From Hericium rajendrae (taxonomy: Eukaryota; Basidiomycota; Agaricomycetes; Russulales; Hericiaceae), in assembly GCA_033439255.1 (NCBI GenBank), contig CM065881.1, positions 1,178,001-1,242,000 of the forward strand: a DNA stretch of 64,000 nucleotides, read 5' to 3'. Positions 10,705 to 21,461 of this stretch are shown one piece after another. A program made the position numbers and the translations under genes. Under the pieces are notes generated by a model. That model saw only the letters and a list, made by a program, of their open reading frames with translations, was not told the DNA's origin and made no database searches. Each line of letters begins with the position of its first letter. Position 1 is the stretch's first letter.

Positions 10705-12271
10705 TCAACGTGTTATGATATCGACCTGCATCTCTTGGTCAGGAATGTCAGCCTGGGTCCACACAGCTGCATTGCTCCTAGTTCCTGTGACGACAGGAGT
10801 CTGGCCCTCCAACGGGCCGACCAGCTCTCGCAGGCGTTCATAGGAAAGCGTTTCGTTACGATGTGACGTCAAGGCCGACACTAGAGCGCGTGTGAAAACG
10901 CCCATGGTGGTCTTGCCATCCTCGAAGATCCGCTCGCGCGCCTGCTCGCCACTGCTGCAGGCAGCCATCACGACGAGGGCCTCATCCGCCTTCCAGCTCC
11001 CATCATGTGCTCTAAGCGTTTTGCTACGACGCCGATGGTCAGTATCCGCGGCGAGAAGCATATGTTTGGTGGCGTCTTGAAGAGGTGGGGCGGAGCGAGT
11101 ATCTAATGTGCCAGTGGTAACGGCGGCGCTCTTCGGCCCCCCGACATCGCTTGCATGCGCAAAAGAGCAGTCCATAATTAGCGTAACCTTGGCGGCTTTC
11201 GCATCTTGGACCTCAGAAAAGATAAAGTTCAGTTCCCTGTCACTGATATCGGGCGTCTTGGGGCACGACTTCTTTGAATTCTCAAGGCCGCGGTCCGCAG
11301 GACAGATGGCGTCGATGATACCAGCGGGTGTACCAGACTTGGGTGGGAAGACTTCTGCGGAAGAGTAGCTTGATCCACGCCCGGAGAAGTAGAAAATAAC
11401 GAAATCACCCGGGCGTATTGACTTGTTGTCCCACAGGTGGTCGTATAAAGCACGTACGATATTCGCGCGAGTTGGGGGTTTCGGACGCATGGATTTGTCA
11501 GGAAATTTGCCCTCGGCAAGGACCTGGATGTGATTGGGAGGGACGGAAAATTCGGTCCTAAGGTACTGCCATATGTGAGTGGCGTCGTTGGTACAGCCCT
11601 TGAGAGACAACGTGTCGTCGTTGTAGTACTTGTCTACTCCGACGATAATGGCCCAACATCGAGAGCCAGAGAATTCTGTCTGTACGAACCTGTGATTAGC
11701 ATAAACATGGCATAAATAAGATAAGACATACCTCAGAAGCGGATCTCGGCATGAGATTGTTCGGCACAACTCTCCTCAGCAGAGTGCTCACCACCTGATA
11801 CTTTTGATGTCGGAGATGGTGCAGCTTGTCGAGTTTCTGGAGGTTGGCTAGGTCGCCCTTACGACTCGGGTTTCTGCACTCTGTGCTGAATTTCCTTCAA
11901 CAGTTGATCGCTGTCCATACGTTCCGTCTTGTGGTCCAAATCCCACAGTTTCTTCTCCGTTTTCTCGAGCGGAGCCATCTGCTTCTCGAGCTTCTTCAGT
12001 TCGGAAACCATGCGTTTGCACTCTTCGTCCAGCGGCTTTCCCTGGATAATGCGACTCCAGTCCGTCCAATACGACGAAAGTGCATTTGAGTCCTCCGCGC
12101 TGCTCTGAAAGAAGGGAGTCTTTCCAGCAGTCTGCAGCCTCTAATTGAATTACAGCTTACCGACTGGTCTGCCGCGACTGTAGCTACATCACTGGTGCCG
12201 TGTGTGGCCTGACATTCCTGTTTCGTCTTTGGCTTCATACGCCCGAAAAGACTAGAGAGAAATTTCCCCAT
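10705..12271 (-). CDS. Caspase-fold (peptidase C14/metacaspase-like) protein, probably inactive as a protease
   Basis: The main exon carries a caspase p20-like domain: RCWAIIVGVDKY, GCTNDATHIWQYL, VPPNHIQVLAEG, PTRANIVRALYDHL and GDFVIFYFSG. In family members the last block continues as SGHGS, giving the catalytic His; here codon CGT gives SGRGSSY. The Cys block LIMDCSFAHASD keeps the Cys but not the usual DCCHSG. The p10-like end includes ACSSGEQARE. The N-terminal exons from the Met at 12271 encode about 35 polar residues, then a charged coiled coil. Frame continuity suggests introns at about 12100-12157, a short 43-nt intron near 11867-11910 (or else a frameshift), and one ending at TACAG so that RSASE joins TEFSGSRCW. 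Fungal caspase-fold proteins of this kind are often expanded and can be regulatory. A scaffold or sensor role is inference only. Confidence 0.75.
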
Positions 12272-12930
12272 GTGCGAGGACGATGGTCTGTGTAATGGCG
12301 AGGTTGGGAGAAGAAGTGACGGACGAGCTGTCTGCAGTGCAGACTCAGCAGGGGAGTAGTGTCGTTGCAATGGAAAGGAGCAAGCCTGTCGCGCACCTTT
12401 GACGGCTCACACGTTCGGCATCCTCGTGTCCACGAGAAGAATCTGACTATACACGTTGTTTAATAATGACTGGATCAGACTTCTGGCCCACGGACCCATA
12501 TTGGACAACAGGCACTTACCTTTGGCCTGATCACAAGCCGAGCGGTGCTATCCATCACCCTGCAGGCCAGGTTCGTTAGGACTCGGACGGCAGCACCCTC
12601 CGACTGTTGCCCGCATTCTGACGGCGTCGATTCTAGATCGAAACGTGGGTACTCTAGAGCTGAAGTTCCATTTGATCTTCAAGCCATCGTGGTTACCACG
12701 CATGCATGGAAGTGGGAAGTTCAATATTAAGATTGATGAAGGACTTGTCAATTGCAGATGCATTGTGAACAGGCGAGTCCGAGCCGCGTTGACGTAGTCT
12801 GCTTTCTGATCCTACCTCTAGTACTACGTAGTGGGGGGTCGGTTTCTGAGCGGCGCCTGAACTCCTTGTAGGGGCGTTTGAGCGTGGTTGCCACTCGACC
12901 AGAACCTTCTTGCGGGCTGAACACAGATAC
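12272..12930. other. Intergenic between caspase-like gene and transposon
   Basis: About 660 bp with no supported gene. It contains the upstream region of the caspase-like gene and the left flank of the transposon insertion. Confidence 0.5.
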
Positions 12931-12932
12931 TA

Positions 12933-12968
12933 TGGTGCGGGACACCTCATGGCCGCTACTTTTGGACA
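12933..12968 (+). repeat. Left terminal inverted repeat
   Basis: 36 bp, the inverted counterpart of 16212-16247 with three mismatches. It is directly preceded by TA at 12931-12932. A TGGCCAATTTGG motif just inside the left end (about 12971) has a TGGCCAATTTGA counterpart near the right end (about 16065), perhaps subterminal transposase-binding sequence. Confidence 0.9.
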
Positions 12969-13168
12969 GTGGCCAATTTGGATGGCCACCGACACATAAA
13001 TAATGATATATACGATTTTTTCGGATTTTTTTTCGATTTTCGTACATACATGGCCATCTATGGACGAGCCCGCTCCAGCACCGCTTTGATGTGCAATTAG
13101 AGAGCAGTGAGCAACGAAAAAATTCAATATCAATCATCTTCATCCCGAGCGCAGTGAAGGTTTTCGAG

Positions 13169-16007
13169 ATGAAGCAAAAGCTCGGGCGCACATCGAATCA
13201 ACGGAAGTCGGGAGCCGCCTGCGCTCGAGAAGGGAAGGCGCGAAAACGTTTGCTCACCGATGCTGATGCTGTTGGCATGCAGTCAGAGGCTTCATATACA
13301 GATAACGAAAACCAAACAGCAGAGTCCGTACCTCAAGTGATAACCATTTCCGACGATGATGACTCGGAGGCTGCGCGAGACGAGTGCCGATGGGACGGGA
13401 CAATCAATTGCTCGTCGTCATCTGACAGCGAATCAGACTGGACGGACGACAGCGTGTCCGACTCGGGTTCTGAATCTGGATCTGACACTGATTTTCCGGA
13501 ACTTGAAGGGGGCGAGCTGCTGGATAGCCTGGAGAAGGAGATGATGGCTGAGATTGCTGAAGAGCTGAGGGTCCTGGGTCAAGAAGATGAGACAAAGTAC
13601 GACAAGATCGCAAAGAAACATACCTCAGTGGTCTGGAAGGCGGCCGAGAGCAACCGCTGTATGGGTTACAACAAGCAATCAGGAAGGACAGGTCGCCGGC
13701 ATGGAAAGATGGCACGAGATAAGGAGGAGGGAGATGCTGCATCGCGCAACAGGTGCGCAAAGCTATTGGTCTCCCTTTCCTTGCCAAATGCTCACACGAC
13801 GTACTGACGAATTAGCAAGAGCGCCGCTTTGATGCGTTCCTTCTTCCTGCCGGTGAACACAAGTCCCAGCCCCAGTCGCGCAGCCACACCGCAGTCAAAA
13901 ATGAACATGCGGAGCCCACTAAGCCATGCAGATGCCGTCGAATCCGAGTCTGAATCCACCGGTGGTGACATATTTGATGAGATCTTCACTGGTTATCTGT
14001 CTGACATCTCCGAAGACATTAATCTGGACGAAGTCGGAGACAAGGCACTCGACAGTCAGCCTGAGTGCGGGGATTGGGTTGATGATGCTGCAAGTGAGAC
14101 TTCGGGCATTAACAGTATCACTAAGGCCGTCTCAATGTCAAGTACTGGGAACGCACCTGTTCGTCTCCATGCCTATTCAGTCCGCCCTCCTCCACCCCTA
14201 AAGCGGCGAAAGCTCGATGTCCATGCACGCGATACTCGACGGATTGCCCAGGAAGCTCGGAAGGCTGAACTCAAGGCTGCTTTGAGAGATATCGAGAAGC
14301 TGGTCCAGTCAAAGCGGCATGTGTTCAAAGCTGGTCAGAATGGGCTGCAGGCGTACCGAGCGCGCGCGATCCAGGCCTGTCTTCAGATGGTTATTCATAA
14401 CGGGCGAACCTTCACGGATGCATCTGGTCGTGCGGCAGAGTCTCAGGGGTTCGCGGAGAAATGGGGAGGTCGTCTCGTGCGGCGGTGGATACGGAAGTGG
14501 ATTGAGACCAGGGAGCTACCGACGTCAATGAGGGGCTGCTATGCGAAGACATTCTCACTGTTGGAAGACCCATCTGTCAAAGCCGAACTCCGATCGTTTG
14601 TGCGTTCAAACAAGTGGTCCGTCAATCCTCAGAAGCTGGCTGAGTTCAGCGAACACAAGATGGTCCCAATGGAGGCAGCGAAATATGCACAACACCTGGC
14701 CCACGATGAAATCCCCCGGGGTCTGAAGGCATATCTGGAAGTTGATCTCTTCCCGCGGATCCATTACAAGGCGACGCGTGGTGTCAGCCTTCGCACCGCA
14801 CGCCGCTGGCTCCGTAGCGAAGGCTTTGAGTATACTGAACACAAGAAAGCATTATATTATGACGGACACGAGCGCCCTGATGTTGTCGACTATCGGCAAA
14901 GCAGTTTCCTTCCACGGATGGCTGAGTTCCAGGAAAGCATGGCAAAATATACCATCGGGGATGTCGACATACCTTGCGCACCTCGCAACTTCGTGGAGTG
15001 GCCCATCGTGCTTTGTGCGCATGACGAAATGACAGTCCAAGCAAATGATGGGGCAAAGAAAAGCTGGGTCTTCAGAGGTGAATACTTGTTGAAGAAGAAA
15101 GGGCAAGGCCGCGGCATCCGCTGTAGCGATGTGATATGTTCCACCGTTGGCTGGTTGGAAAACGCGAGCCAGACTCTTGAGTACGGGAAGAATTATGAAG
15201 GCTATTGGACGGGTGAACTTTTCGTGAAGCAGGTAACTCCTCAAGTTATAAAGAGCATTCATGATCACTGACTATCTCTCTGAACAGCTTCAGCAAAAGA
15301 TCCTTCCTGCTTTCGAAGAGGCACATGGTCCAGGATACCATGCTTTAATTATGGTGGACAACTCTCAGGGACACTCAGTGTATCCGGAGGATGCCCTGCT
15401 CCCTTCTCGAATGAATCTCAAGCCAGGCGGGAAACAGGCACGCATGCGCGATGGCCACTTATTGATATGCTTAAGTTCAGCGGGTAGTCCCGCCTGATTC
15501 CCAGATATCGCGAAGGGGATGAAGCAAGTTCTTGAAGAACGGGGACTTTGGCATGATGGGCTGCACATGCAGTGCAAGAAATGTGATACTGCTGCCTCCA
15601 CATGTTGCGCGAAGTGCATTCTCCAGCACCAGGAGGATTTTCAAGAGCAGAAGTCCATGGTCCAGGAAATCATTGAGGGAGCCGGTCATCTTTGCATTTT
15701 CTTACCCAAATTTCACTGCGAGTTGAATTTCATTGAGTTCTTCTGGGGCGCAGTGAAGAGACTGCTCCGGGAGAACTGCGACTATAGCTTTCGCACGTTG
15801 CAGGAGAACCTTCCAAAGGCACTTGCTGCAATCAACATTCACACGATCCGACGCTGGGAGCATCGGATGGTGCGCTGGATGGAGGCTTTTCGGTCGGGAC
15901 TTGGTGCAAAAGAAGCACAATTTCAGGTCAAGCAGTTCAGCTCGAGGAAATACACGTCGCACAGACGTGTTCCGGAGACTCTGGCTCGTCAGTTTGACGC
16001 CGAGTGA
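13169..16007 (+). CDS. Transposase with DDE superfamily endonuclease domain (interrupted)
   Basis: Exons: 13169-13752, 13816-15232 and from 15288. An in-frame Met at 13091 is an alternative start. The N-terminal third is acidic and Ser-rich. A helix-rich, probably DNA-binding region (GFAEKWGGRLVRRWIRKW) precedes the endonuclease. Likely DDE residues: D in VLCAHDEMTVQ, D in ALIMVDNSQGHS and E in FHCELNFIEFFWG. A Cys-rich insertion (CKKCDTAASTCCAKC) sits before the third acidic residue, as in a fungal branch of these enzymes. Between RMRDG and FPDIAKGMKQVLEERG the expected protein is replaced by an rDNA-like segment that supplies an in-frame TGA (15495-15497); the frame is unchanged on both sides. 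As it stands the gene would make a protein lacking the last catalytic residue unless that segment is spliced out, for which I see no good donor. Confidence 0.85.
15458..15499 (-). other. Fragment resembling the 5' end of 25S/28S rDNA inside the transposase gene
   Basis: The 42 bp read CTTATTGATATGCTTAAG and onward. On the minus strand this is the familiar start of fungal large-subunit rRNA (ACCCGCTGAACTTAAGCAT, then ATCAATAAG), the site of the common ITS4 primer. The first 33 bp agree exactly with the general fungal sequence as I know it; two bases differ, then seven agree. It replaces transposase coding sequence. Confidence 0.85.
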
Positions 16008-16211
16008 CCATATATAGGCATGTGTATGTAATAAATTCCCGTTTTGGGTATATAACATGTGACCTGGCCAATTTGACGCCGTTCCAGAGAATATGTCCGT
16101 CAATTCTTCGTTTATCGAAATTCCCTCTGGTACGATTGCTCTTCTCCTCGAGAGGAGTCGATTGGCAAGAGGGATTAGATATCGGAGCAAAGTTGAGCTC
16201 GTCATTTCAGT

Positions 16212-16247
16212 TGTACAAAACTAGCGGCCTTGAGGTGTCCCGCACCA
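16212..16247 (-). repeat. Right terminal inverted repeat
   Basis: 36 bp, inverted relative to 12933-12968, three mismatches, followed by TA at 16248-16249. The immediate outer flanks are C before the left TA and G after the right TA. Confidence 0.9.
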
Positions 16248-16591
16248 TAGCACTTATATTGCCTCTCTGTTACTCGGCGAATCTGGGCTTGGTACTGTGA
16301 AGCAAGAAACAGAAGCAGGCGGCGACGCGATCACTAACGATTCGAGACAACGCTTCGTGGATCGCTTGAGGAAAATCCAGCTGCTGGAGCTGGCGATTGG
16401 TTTACAAGCTTCAAGGTATAGCACTCGTTGCTTTTTTTCTCTTTTGCGAGAGCTGAAAAATGGTCGGAAAGCGTTATTGTAGCGACACGCATCACTTCGC
16501 TCGCTGCAAAAGCGTCCATCCCACACGAAGACAGTACGCGTCCTCGATGTTCCAAATGCACCATAGTTGATCCCAGTCCAAATTTACATAG
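16248..16591. other. Intergenic between transposon and first BTB gene
   Basis: About 340 bp with no gene. It should hold the promoter of the BTB gene at 16592; no clear TATA box is seen. Confidence 0.5.
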
Positions 16592-17587
16592 ATGTCGCAG
16601 CAACCCCAGATTCAGGAGGCAGGCGCTCCATTCGACGATAGCGATGCAGACATGATCGTCAGGTCCAGCGACGGCGTAGACTTTCGTGCCCACAGATGGC
16701 CTTTGACAAAGGCCTCTCGCGCCTTCTCAGATATGTTTGCTGCCCTGTCCCTCCGTCCCAAGGATGCCAGCAGTACAGATGGGCAGCAATTCAAGGACGG
16801 ACTTCCAATCATCCCATTGACAGAGACATCGCGCACGCTTCGTTTGTTTTTCCAGCTTCTCTTTCCTATCGACAATCCAGATATATCCGACCCATGCGAT
16901 ATGGCCGCCCTCATGGAGACCTTAAATAAGTATGTCGTGGAAGGCTTCTCGAACACCATTCGGTCTATGTTGCTCAAGGTGGCAGAGAATGCTCCGCAAT
17001 CCGTCTATGTCATCGCGTGCCGTTTTCAGCTTCCAGATATTGCCAAGGTCGCCGCAAAAGAAAGCCTTCACATTCCGGGGTACCTATCTTTGAGCGACGA
17101 GGAAGCAAAGTATCTGACGGGCCCACAGTATAATCAGCTCATGCGGTTTCGCAATGACTGCGAGAAGATCGCCACAAAAACAAGCTATTGGTCCCGTGCC
17201 GATACCTTGAGCATGCTCACACCTGGACCGGAGTACATGGAGAGCGTTGATCCTGCGGAACTTTGCCAGTGCACATGTTCCTTCGACCTCTCAGGGGGCG
17301 ATGCCCCTGATTGGTTCTATGTCCATTTCGCAGAATTTTGGCCTGTGCTAAAGAGGTCGCCCCATCCATCGACGCTGCTTCATGATCCTCCTTTTTTACG
17401 GCCCGATTTATCTGCCAAGGCGTTCGAATGTCCCAGCTGCAAAAGATATCTGGAGTGTGGCGAATTGAACAGGCTCAGGGTATCATTCATGAAGATACTG
17501 GAGCAGAGATACGATCAGGTGAGCGCGTGTTTCTTGAACTGCGATACAGGATTCACTCGAGTGTAGGTGGACCTGAATATCAGTTGA
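16592..17587 (+). CDS. BTB/POZ domain protein, copy 1
   Basis: Exons 16592-17518 and 17567-17587 give 315 aa. The N terminus carries an agaricomycete-type BTB/POZ domain: APFDDSDADMIVRSSDGVDF, SRAFSDMFAAL, LPIIPLTETSRTL and NKYVVEGFSNTIRSML, then VYVIACRFQLPDIAKVAA. The C-terminal half has two Cys clusters (LCQCTCSF and CPSCKRYL) shared with the two downstream paralogues. The last exon adds only VDLNIS; the same tiny last exon follows the same intron position in all three copies, which supports this gene model. BTB domains mediate dimerisation and often bring substrates to cullin-3 ligases; the function of this group is unknown. It is the most diverged of the three. Confidence 0.85.
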
Positions 17588-18368
17588 ATCCCTCGAGGGT
17601 TCATTCTAACATGGGCGTACCCTCCCGTATTCCAAAGGACAGCGCGCTTCGGGTCACGATGTTCGCCATTAGCGGTGTCGTTTGGAGGCGCATCCGCTCC
17701 CCGTGACCGCGTACCATCATGTCATACACATCAGTCGCAGACACTTCCTCACAAGGTCACTACCTCCCATGGTTCAACCGATCTATTCAAAGCTATGTGG
17801 TCAGCCTCACCCAAGAGTAGACAATGTGAACCCGGGGGGTTTTTTTTTCGTAATAACATCGACAAGCCTGTAGCCATAGCGACCCGCACTGGCGTGAAAA
17901 AAGAATACACTTAGTGCTCCTGGCTCGCTCAGTCTTCTGGCCAATGTTACGGGCGAACTTGTGGATGGCCTACATCCTATGACCGAAGAGAGGGAATTGT
18001 GAAGTTTGGATGCAGTGAGTTGATGATGTGCGCAGTACTTGGTAAGTAGCGGTGCGGCAGTGGTACGGCTGACCGTGGGAACCTGATCACATTTTGATCA
18101 CCCACTGGTCCGAGCTCAAGACGCAGCAGACTAGTAGTCGTCCAGCACCTTTACCACCACTCGAAATTGGCCCGTGGATGGAATTCTCGGGTCTTGTTTG
18201 AGAGGTAAGATGTGAGGTCATTCAAAGTGAGCATAAGTAATGCTAATAAAGTCAAGTTTCAGCGACGTCCAGATTCTTCGATTAATATTATACATCTTGA
18301 GTCCATCCGGAGACCCGAAATCAGTGAGTCCGATATTCTGGCTTTTTCCTTGAGAATTGGCAGGCTGA
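17588..18368. other. Intergenic between BTB copies 1 and 2
   Basis: No gene is seen. From about 18139 on the sequence is repeated upstream of BTB copy 3 (from about 19734), so this is duplicated promoter DNA. A homopolymer G6T9 lies near 17836. Confidence 0.6.
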
Positions 18369-19406
18369 ATGGCACCACGTTATCAAGTCCCTGAAACGAT
18401 GTCCGCCGTACCTGAAATCCGCGAGTTCGGAGCTCCTTTCGATGACCACGACGCCGACATCATCCTGAGGTCCAGCGACGCTGTGGATTTCCACGTTTAC
18501 AAAGCAATCCTCAAGAAAGGTGCACGCGGCTTCGCAGACATGTTCGCCGCTCAGCCAGTCCCTCCCACGGAACCCGGTAGTCAAGAATACAAAGACGGCC
18601 TTCCCGTCATCGCGGTCTCGGGGACGTCACACACGCTTAACCCCTTCTTACAATTCCTCTATCCCATTCCGAACCCCCAAATCTCCGACACCGAAGACAT
18701 GGCCTTCGTCCTTGACACGTTTCGCAAATACGTAGTTGAGGGCTACGCAAAGCCAATGGAGTCGATGTTGTTGGAAATTTTGGACGGGGACAGTCATTTT
18801 GACCCGGAGAATACCGGATCAGTCTATGCTCTCGCGTGCTGCTACGGATTCCCGCGTGTCGCCAAAGCCGCCGCAATCAACTCTCTTCAAGATCCATGTG
18901 CAATTTTACCTTTCACTGATGACGACATCTCACTGCTTACGACGCGGCAGTATCATGCACTGGTCCAGTTCCAGTCGACCTGCAAGGCCATTGCCCGGCA
19001 TCAAGCCCGACGTGGTAACTGGAAAGAAGATTTCGACGTTTTGCCTGGGCGGAATCCATTCGACTCTTGCTTGCCGGAAGGTGATCCTGAATGTGAATGT
19101 GAATGGATTGCCGAGGACGATTGCACGCCGGCTTGGTTTGCGTTTTAATCGTACAGGCTTGGAGAATACTTGGGCGAACATCCTCATCCCTCTCAAGTAT
19201 TGGCCTACAATCCATCGATTCCTGAAGATCAGCGAGAATCCTCACTGAAGTGCCCTACTTGCCGATTTTCTATCCAAGATAATCTCGCACAGTTCAAACA
19301 AAGACCGCATAAGAGGATTCTGCAAAGATACGATAAGGTTCGTGTCTATCTTCTGTTCATGCAGCATTCACTGACCCGGGTATAGATCCACTTGGACATA
19401 CAATAA
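18369..19406 (+). pseudogene. BTB/POZ domain protein, copy 2, with premature stop
   Basis: Closely related along its whole length to copy 3 at 19961: REFGAPFDDHDADI, RSSDAVDFHVYKAILKKG, GFADMFAAQ, FLQFLYPIPNPQI and KYVVEGYAK. The frame is interrupted once by TAA at 19146-19148, where copy 3 has a Tyr codon (TAC) in WFAVYLNGF. The frame then continues unbroken through EYLGEHPHPSQVLAYNPS and CPTCRF, to the conserved donor after RYDK and a last exon IHLDIQ (19386-19406). A product of 259 aa would keep the whole BTB domain and lose the C-terminal region, so a truncated but usable protein is possible. With only one lesion, the break looks recent. Confidence 0.8.
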
Positions 19407-19960
19407 CCTCTTCGCCTGTAACATCTCACCAACGGAGGCTCGACCGTGTTTATAGTATACTACTATATTGCTTCGAGTGTCGTCCAAGCGCCGTCACCAG
19501 ACGTCCTTATCTCAAATAGTAGTCTCTGCGAGGAAAAAAAAAGCTTATCATCTTGTTATCGCGACATGTTGCCTTTCATTAAATATGTTCAGTAATACTA
19601 CATTATGATATTACTGTACTGTCACTGTGTTTCATTTGCACCGAGGGATTGTAGATGCGCAGGGGTGCCAGAGATAAGATAAGATAATGCCCCGACACGC
19701 CTCGTCATCCGGTGCTCCAGGCGATAAGTTAGTTGTCCAGCACCTTTACCGCCACTGGAAACTGGCTCGTGGATGAAATTTTCGAGTCCTATTCTGTGAG
19801 CCCATTTACAATGAGCATAACTAACCTCGTTAGGCTGATAAAATCAAATTTCAGTGACGTCCAGGTTCTTCGATAAGTATTATACACCTCGAGTCGATTC
19901 GGAGACCCGAAATCGGTGGGTCCGATATTGTGGTTTTCTTCTGGAGAACCAGATGGCTGA
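19407..19960. other. Intergenic between BTB copies 2 and 3
   Basis: No gene. The part from about 19734 repeats the promoter region of copy 2 with an offset of about 1,595 bp. Confidence 0.6.
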
Positions 19961-20999
19961 ATGGCACGTCGTTATCAAGCCCGTGGATTGATGTCCGCCG
20001 TACCTGAAATCCGCGAGTTCGGAGCTCCTTTCGATGACCATGACGCCGACATCGTCCTGAGGTCGAGCGACCTTGTGGATTTCCGCGTTTACAAAGCAAT
20101 CCTCAAGAAAGGCTCCCGGGGATTCGCAGATATGTTCGCTGCTCAGCCTATTCCTCCCACCGAGCCCAGTAGTCCAGAATACAAAGACGGCCTTCCCATC
20201 ATCCCGCTCTCGGAGACATCGCACACACTCAACCTCTTCTTGCAATTCCTCTACCCGATCCCGAACCCCCAAATCATTAATCCTAAAGACGTGGCCCTCA
20301 TTCTGGATGCATTCCGCAAATATGTAGTCGAGGGCTACGCAAAGACGATAGAGTTGATGCTGTTAGAAATATTGGATGGGGACAAATACCTCGTGAAGAC
20401 CGGAAAAGTCTATGCTCTCGCGTGTTATTACAGGCTCCCACGCGTCGCCAAAGTCGCCGCAATGAACTCTCTCCAGTATTCATGTTCAGCTTTGTCCTTC
20501 ACTGATGACGACATCTCATTGCTCACGACACGCCAGTATCACGAACTCATCCAGTTTCAGTCGCGCTGCAAGCGTACCGCCCCAAACGAAGCTCGGAGAT
20601 GGAAGTGGGACGAAGACTATGATGTCCTGCCCGGCATTGATCCACGGCCACTGGAAGACGAGCCGGTTCGCGAATGCAAATGCAAATGCGCATGGGTCGA
20701 CGAGGAAGATCCAACACCTACCTGGTTTGCGGTTTACTTGAACGGGTTTGCAAACTACTTGGCCCAGAATCCTCATCCGTCTGAGGTGCTGGCTTATCGT
20801 CCATCCGTGCCCAAGGATCTGTGGGAGTCCGCGCTCAACTGTCCCGCGTGCCGTTTGTTTGTCCAGGATGGTCTCGCACAGTTCAAACGACGACTGCAGG
20901 GGAGGATACAGAACCGGTATGATGAGGTTCGTGGCCATCTACTTCTGTGCAGGGCTGTATTGATGCAGGGATATATAGATGAACTTGGACATAAACTGA
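19961..20999 (+). CDS. BTB/POZ domain protein, copy 3
   Basis: Exons 19961-20926 and 20979-20999 give 328 aa. The BTB/POZ domain occupies roughly residues 15-150 (GAPFDDHDADIVLRSSD, FADMFAAQPIPPTEP, LPIIPLSETSHTLNLFLQF). A helical stretch (VYALACYYRLPRVAKVAA) and a C-terminal region with Cys clusters (ECKCKCAW and CPACRLF) follow. It has no premature stop, unlike its neighbour. The final exon MNLDIN matches IHLDIQ and VDLNIS of the paralogues. The role is unknown; an adaptor or ligase-receptor function is only family-level inference. Confidence 0.88.
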
Positions 21000-21461
21000 C
21001 ACGTCCATTCGTGATATCCATACATGACATCAACTACGAGTCTGTGACCGCCATGGGGCTCGCCATTTACTTCCATACTTAGTTTCGAGATTATCAATTC
21101 GAGAAATGATCGCTTGTACATGTATCAATAAAATAGTCTATGACGTTCTGAATCTTTACATAGGTAAAATTATTTCATTGTTCAAGATGTCCCATGAGGA
21201 GATAAGATAAGATTGTGCCCCAATCACTTACTTAGCCTCGTTGGCACCGCTTGCGGCCTCAACTATCCTTACTTCGCTTTGGGACAGTCTGGGACAAGGT
21301 CAACGGTGACCTAACGTCGCTCGGTAAGTCATTATACTCTTGAATTACATCTTGCATTCTGACTTTATATAGATTCACAAAAGACCCTACCCGCCCAGTC
21401 ATTCTAGATCGCTGAGAAAGTCAGATCATATACATCGTCGTCAAACTGTAAGAGAGCAGAC
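21000..21461. other. Intergenic upstream of VPS9 gene
   Basis: About 460 bp, no gene. It holds the 3' end of the BTB array and the promoter of the VPS9 gene. Confidence 0.5.

Larger units (their letters stand above)
12933..16247 (+). mobile_element. Tc1/mariner-like (IS630 superfamily) DNA transposon, 3.3 kb
   Basis: The element is bounded by terminal inverted repeats that begin TGGTGCGGGACACCTCA and is flanked on both sides by TA (12931-12932 and 16248-16249), the target duplication of the Tc1/mariner/IS630 superfamily. Inside is one transposase gene with a DDE-type endonuclease. The TIRs differ at only three of 36 positions, which suggests a fairly young insertion. The coding region is spoiled at one place by a short rDNA-like segment (15458-15499), so this copy may move only with help from another. 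Confidence 0.9.
18139..20999 (+). repeat. Direct tandem duplication of BTB gene plus promoter (two units of about 1.3 kb)
   Basis: Units 18139-19406 and 19734-20999 match throughout, starting in the promoter (GTCCAGCACCTTTACC, then GGCCCGTGGATG against GGCTCGTGGATG) and ending after the tiny last exon. The offset is about 1,592-1,595 bp. Short GATAAGATAAGAT runs follow each unit (about 19674 and 21201). Confidence 0.85.

Noticed and set aside
17830-17850. G6T9 run as a functional element
   Set aside because: A simple homopolymer junction in intergenic DNA with no partner or conserved context.
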